Origin: Muriiphilus sp048268845
GTDB taxonomy: Bacteria > Pseudomonadota > Alphaproteobacteria > Rhodobacterales > Rhodobacteraceae
Direction of reading: 5' to 3'
Length of the DNA stretch: 64,000 bases
Assembly: GCA_048268845.1 (NCBI GenBank)
Contig: JBLWUQ010000009.1
Location: 62,001-126,000, forward strand
The notes under the pieces are model-generated. The model did no database searches. It saw only the letters and a program-made list of their open reading frames with translations, and was not told where the DNA came from. Below are positions 61,677 through 64,000 of this stretch, piece after piece. Position 1 is the first letter of the stretch, and each line of letters opens with the position of its first letter. The position numbers were made by a program, and so were the translations under genes.

Positions 61677-62339
61677 ATGAGTGCCTATCGCTTCACCTTC
61701 GCCGGGACCGATCTGGAAATGCTGCCCTCGGGCGCGCTCCACTGGCCCGAGCGCGGGCTGCTCTGTGTTTCAGACCTGCATCTGGGCCGCTCCGAACGCT
61801 ATGCCCGCAACGCCGGCGCGCTGCTGCCACCCTATGAGGTCCGCGACACGCTGACCCGGCTCGAGGCCGATATCGAGGCCACCGGCGCGGCGGCTGTGAT
61901 CTGCCTTGGCGACAGTTTCGACGACAGCGCCGCGGTCGACGGGCTGGACGAGCGGGTTCAGGACTGGATCACCCGGCTGATGGCCGGGCGGCGCTGGGTC
62001 TGGATCGCGGGCAACCACGACCCCGGCCCGATCACCCTAGGTGGCAGCCACATGGCCGAACTGCCCGCCCCGCCACTGTCATTTCGACATATCGCCAAAC
62101 CCGGCGCGGCGGGCGAGGTTTCGGGGCATTATCACCCCAAGGTGCGGCTGACGGCGGGCGGGCGCAGCCGTGCCCGGCCCTGCCTGTTGTTCGACAGCGA
62201 CCGGGTGATCCTGCCGGCCTTTGGCACCTATACCGGCGGGCTGCGCAGCGACGACGCCGCCCTTACCCGCCTGATGCGCCGCGAGGCGCTGGCGGTGATG
62301 ACCGGCCCGATTCCGCGCGCGATCCCGATGCCGCGGTGA
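61677..62339 (+). CDS. pdeM: Ligase-associated DNA damage response endonuclease PdeM
   Basis: 220-residue calcineurin-like phosphoesterase. Metal motifs are D-x-H (VSDLHLGRSERYAR), GD-x2-D (CLGDSFDDSAA), GNHD (IAGNHDPGP) and GH-x-H (VSGHYHPKVRL). RSERYARNAGALLPPYEV and the C-terminal RPCLLFDSDRVILPAFGTYTGGL are specific to PdeM. In other genomes pdeM sits with a DNA ligase, an Lhr-like helicase and a PdeM partner exonuclease; none is in this window. Divergent from the small membrane gene. Confidence 0.9.
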   Translation: MSAYRFTFAGTDLEMLPSGALHWPERGLLCVSDLHLGRSERYARNAGALLPPYEVRDTLTRLEADIEATGAAAVICLGDSFDDSAAVDGLDERVQDWITRLMAGRRWVWIAGNHDPGPITLGGSHMAELPAPPLSFRHIAKPGAAGEVSGHYHPKVRLTAGGRSRARPCLLFDSDRVILPAFGTYTGGLRSDDAALTRLMRREALAVMTGPIPRAIPMPR

Positions 62340-62389
62340 GGCGCAGCGTCACGCTTGCCCTGCCCGCCGCCAGCGGTCATCCTCGCGCC

Positions 62390-62836
62390 ATGACAACACC
62401 GCCCGACCCCGATTTCGACGCCCGCGTGCGCGCCAGCTTCGCCGCCCAGACGATGATGACGACGCTGGGCGCGACCCTGACCGACATTGCCCCCGGCCAT
62501 GTCCGCATCACATCGACGATCCCGCCCGGCGCGCGCCAGCAACACGGCGTCGGCCATGCCGGGCTGACCTTCTCGATCGGCGACAGTGCGGCGGGCTACG
62601 CGGCGCTGTCGCTGATGCCCGCCGATCAGGAAGTGCTGACCGCCGAGATGAAGATCAACCTGATGGCACCCGCGCGCGGTGACAGCCTCATCGCGGAAGG
62701 CCGCGTCTTGCGCCCGGGCCGCCGCCTGATGACGGTCGAGGCCAATGTCTGGGCCATCGACGGCGACCGCCGCAGCCATATCGCCGTGATGACGGGCACG
62801 ATGGTGCCGGTCCCGATCCTGAAGGAAAAGCCATGA
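62390..62836 (+). CDS. PaaI-family hotdog thioesterase
   Basis: 148 residues. Hotdog core with QQHGVGHAGLTFSIGDSAAGYAAL as the active-site helix, EVLTAEMKINLMAPARGDSLIAEGRVLRPGRRLMTVEANVWA as the sheet. Overlaps the enoyl-CoA hydratase gene by four bases (ATGA), so the two act together, probably in turnover of a CoA ester. Distinct from the thioesterase at 19.5 kb in sequence and partner. Confidence 0.88.
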   Translation: MTTPPDPDFDARVRASFAAQTMMTTLGATLTDIAPGHVRITSTIPPGARQQHGVGHAGLTFSIGDSAAGYAALSLMPADQEVLTAEMKINLMAPARGDSLIAEGRVLRPGRRLMTVEANVWAIDGDRRSHIAVMTGTMVPVPILKEKP

Positions 62837-63624
62837 GCGAACGCGTCACCATCAGCCGCGACGGCCCCGTCGCCACCGTCACGATGAACCGGCCCGAGAA
62901 GCTCAACGCGCTGGATGTCACCCAGATCGAGGCGATCGTGGCCGCCGGCGCGACCCTCGCCGCAACGAAGGACATCCGTGCCGTGGTGCTGACCGGCGCG
63001 GGCGGCAGTTTCTGCGCCGGGCTCGATGTGGCGGCGATGCCGAAGATCGCCGAACTGGCCCGGACCACCGGCTTCATGAGCCGCAGCCACGGACGCTCGA
63101 ACCTGTTTCAGGCCGCCGCGATGACCTGGGCCGAACTGCCGCAACCGGTGATCGCTTCGGTCGAGGGTCACGCCTATGGCGGCGGCTTCCAGATCATGCT
63201 GGGCGCGGATATCCGCATCGCCGCCCCCGGCGCGAAGTTCTCGATCATGGAGGCGAAATGGGGCCTCGTGCCCGACATGGGCGGCATGGTGCTGGCGCGC
63301 CGCCTGATGCGCGGCGACGTGCTCAGGCGCCTGACCTACACCGCCGAGGTGTTCGACGCCGGGGCCGCCCTCGGCTGGGGCGTGATCACCGAGATTGCCG
63401 ACGATCCCCTCGCCCGTGCTCAGGCGCTCGCGGCGATGATCGCCAGCCGCTCGCCCGACGCGGTGCGCGCGGCGAAACGGCTGATCTCGGACACCGAGGT
63501 GATGGGCGCGGGCGACGTGCTGCTTGAGGAAAGCGCGGCGCAGGAGGCGCTGGTGGGCCAGCCCAACCAGCTCGAAGCGGTGATGGCGGGCTTTGAGAAG
63601 CGCGCGCCGAAGTTCAACGACTGA
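62833..63624 (+). CDS. Enoyl-CoA hydratase/isomerase (crotonase family)
   Basis: 263 residues. Crotonase fold: VTMNRPEKLNALDVTQIEAI, oxyanion-hole AVVLTGAGGSFCAGLDVAAM, and EGHAYGGGFQIMLGADIRIAAPGAKFSIMEAKWGLVPDMGGMVLARRLMRGD. The second catalytic Glu region reads MEAKWGLVPD, so only one of the two glutamates of classical hydratases is evident, leaving hydratase, isomerase or hydrolase activity open. Such CRISP-like entries are often annotated simply as crotonase. Coupled to the thioesterase. Confidence 0.88.
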   Translation: MSERVTISRDGPVATVTMNRPEKLNALDVTQIEAIVAAGATLAATKDIRAVVLTGAGGSFCAGLDVAAMPKIAELARTTGFMSRSHGRSNLFQAAAMTWAELPQPVIASVEGHAYGGGFQIMLGADIRIAAPGAKFSIMEAKWGLVPDMGGMVLARRLMRGDVLRRLTYTAEVFDAGAALGWGVITEIADDPLARAQALAAMIASRSPDAVRAAKRLISDTEVMGAGDVLLEESAAQEALVGQPNQLEAVMAGFEKRAPKFND

Positions 63625-63703
63625 GGCGCGGCGCTTTCACTTTTTCAACATCTGCGCCTGAGTTCGCGCGAAAACCGGCACCAGAACATCACTTTTCCAA
63701 CTC

Positions 63704-64000
63704 TTACGCCGTAAGCCCCTCGGGCTCCTCCAGCCCGTGCGCCCGGCAGGTCGCGGTCAGGGTGTTGGCCAGCAGACAGGCAATCGTCATCGGCCCGACG
63801 CCGCCCGGCACCGGCGTGATCGCCCCCGCCACCGCGCGCGCGGAGTCGAAATCGACATCGCCCACCAGCTTGCCCTTGCCGCCTTCCTCAGTCGGCGCCA
63901 GACGGTTGATGCCAACATCGATCACCACGGCACCCGGCTTGATCCAGTCCCCCGGCACCATCTGCGCCCGCCCCACCGCCGCAACGACGATGTCGGCGCG
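63704..64000 (-). CDS. folD: Methylenetetrahydrofolate dehydrogenase/cyclohydrolase FolD, partial
   Basis: C-terminal 98 residues of FolD; the reading frame stays open to the right edge, so the N-terminal two thirds lie outside. RADIVVAAVGRAQMVPGDWIKPGAVVIDVGINRL is the NADP-binding domain and the FolD motif PGGVGPMTIACLLANTL is complete. The enzyme makes 10-formyl-THF from methylene-THF for purine and fMet synthesis. Stop TAA. It converges with the crotonase gene. Confidence 0.96.
   Translation of the reverse strand, partial: RADIVVAAVGRAQMVPGDWIKPGAVVIDVGINRLAPTEEGGKGKLVGDVDFDSARAVAGAITPVPGGVGPMTIACLLANTLTATCRAHGLEEPEGLTA

Noticed and set aside
60372..61742. A 456-residue fusion of a small membrane protein region with MurB
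   Set aside because: The extra part is another frame of the small membrane gene; MurB of normal length starts at 61298 with an ATGA overlap.

Overview
The window is a gene-dense, high-GC bacterial chromosome segment with short spacers and many start/stop overlaps (ATGA, TGATG). Gene content points to an alphaproteobacterium of the Rhodobacterales (Rhodobacteraceae/Paracoccaceae): DUF2484 genes beside murC, a DUF5765 gene, a VCBS-Hint protein, an NDUFS4-like complex I subunit, a long mraZ leader resembling the UpsM region of Rhodobacter, and dispersed GC-rich palindromic repeats of the kind seen in that group. No tRNA, rRNA, CRISPR array, prophage or insertion sequence was recognised. Both ends cut through genes: a peptide-binding protein at the left and folD at the right.

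Layout. 0-5.5 kb: a dipeptide/oligopeptide ABC importer (binding protein, two permeases, two ATPases) on the + strand. 5.6-11.6 kb: an NDUFS4-like protein, a HlyC-type acyltransferase overlapping a VCBS-Hint gene, uvrB, an AT-richer orphan gene with a possible HEPN motif, an ABM-domain protein and a universal stress protein. 11.7-18 kb (- strand): a BMP-type nucleoside-class ABC importer followed by a class II glycerate kinase. 18.2-22.8 kb: DUF5765, a cytochrome c lipoprotein, a thioesterase, two tandem L,D-transpeptidases and LolD/LolC. 23.4-31.05 kb (- strand): first half of the division/cell-wall cluster (mraZ-rsmH-ftsL-ftsI-murE-murF-mraY) behind a long leader with an intrinsic terminator. 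31.6-47.7 kb: a VOC protein, an ornithine/lysine-type decarboxylase, pntAB, a methyltransferase, an SDR-kynU pair, a two-subunit molybdenum hydroxylase, an ABC-F protein, homoserine dehydrogenase and two regulators. 47.8-61.6 kb: a ferredoxin and the rest of the cell-wall cluster on the - strand in an unusual order (murB-ddl-ftsQ-ftsA-ftsZ, bamD, recN, then ftsW-murG-murC-DUF2484 x2). 61.7-64 kb: PdeM, a thioesterase-crotonase pair and folD.

How they fit together. MurB, MurC, MurE, MurF and Ddl make the UDP-linked peptidoglycan precursor, MraY and MurG make lipid II, FtsW and FtsI polymerise and cross-link it at the septum, FtsZ/A/Q/L place the machine, the L,D-transpeptidases add 3-3 cross-links or anchor proteins, and LolCD and BamD serve the outer membrane. 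murD and lpxC, usually part of this neighbourhood in relatives, are not in the window.

Most worth following: the HlyC/VCBS-Hint gene pair, the AT-rich orphan with an R-x4-H motif, the split and reordered division cluster with inverted repeats near one block, and the UpsM-like leader.
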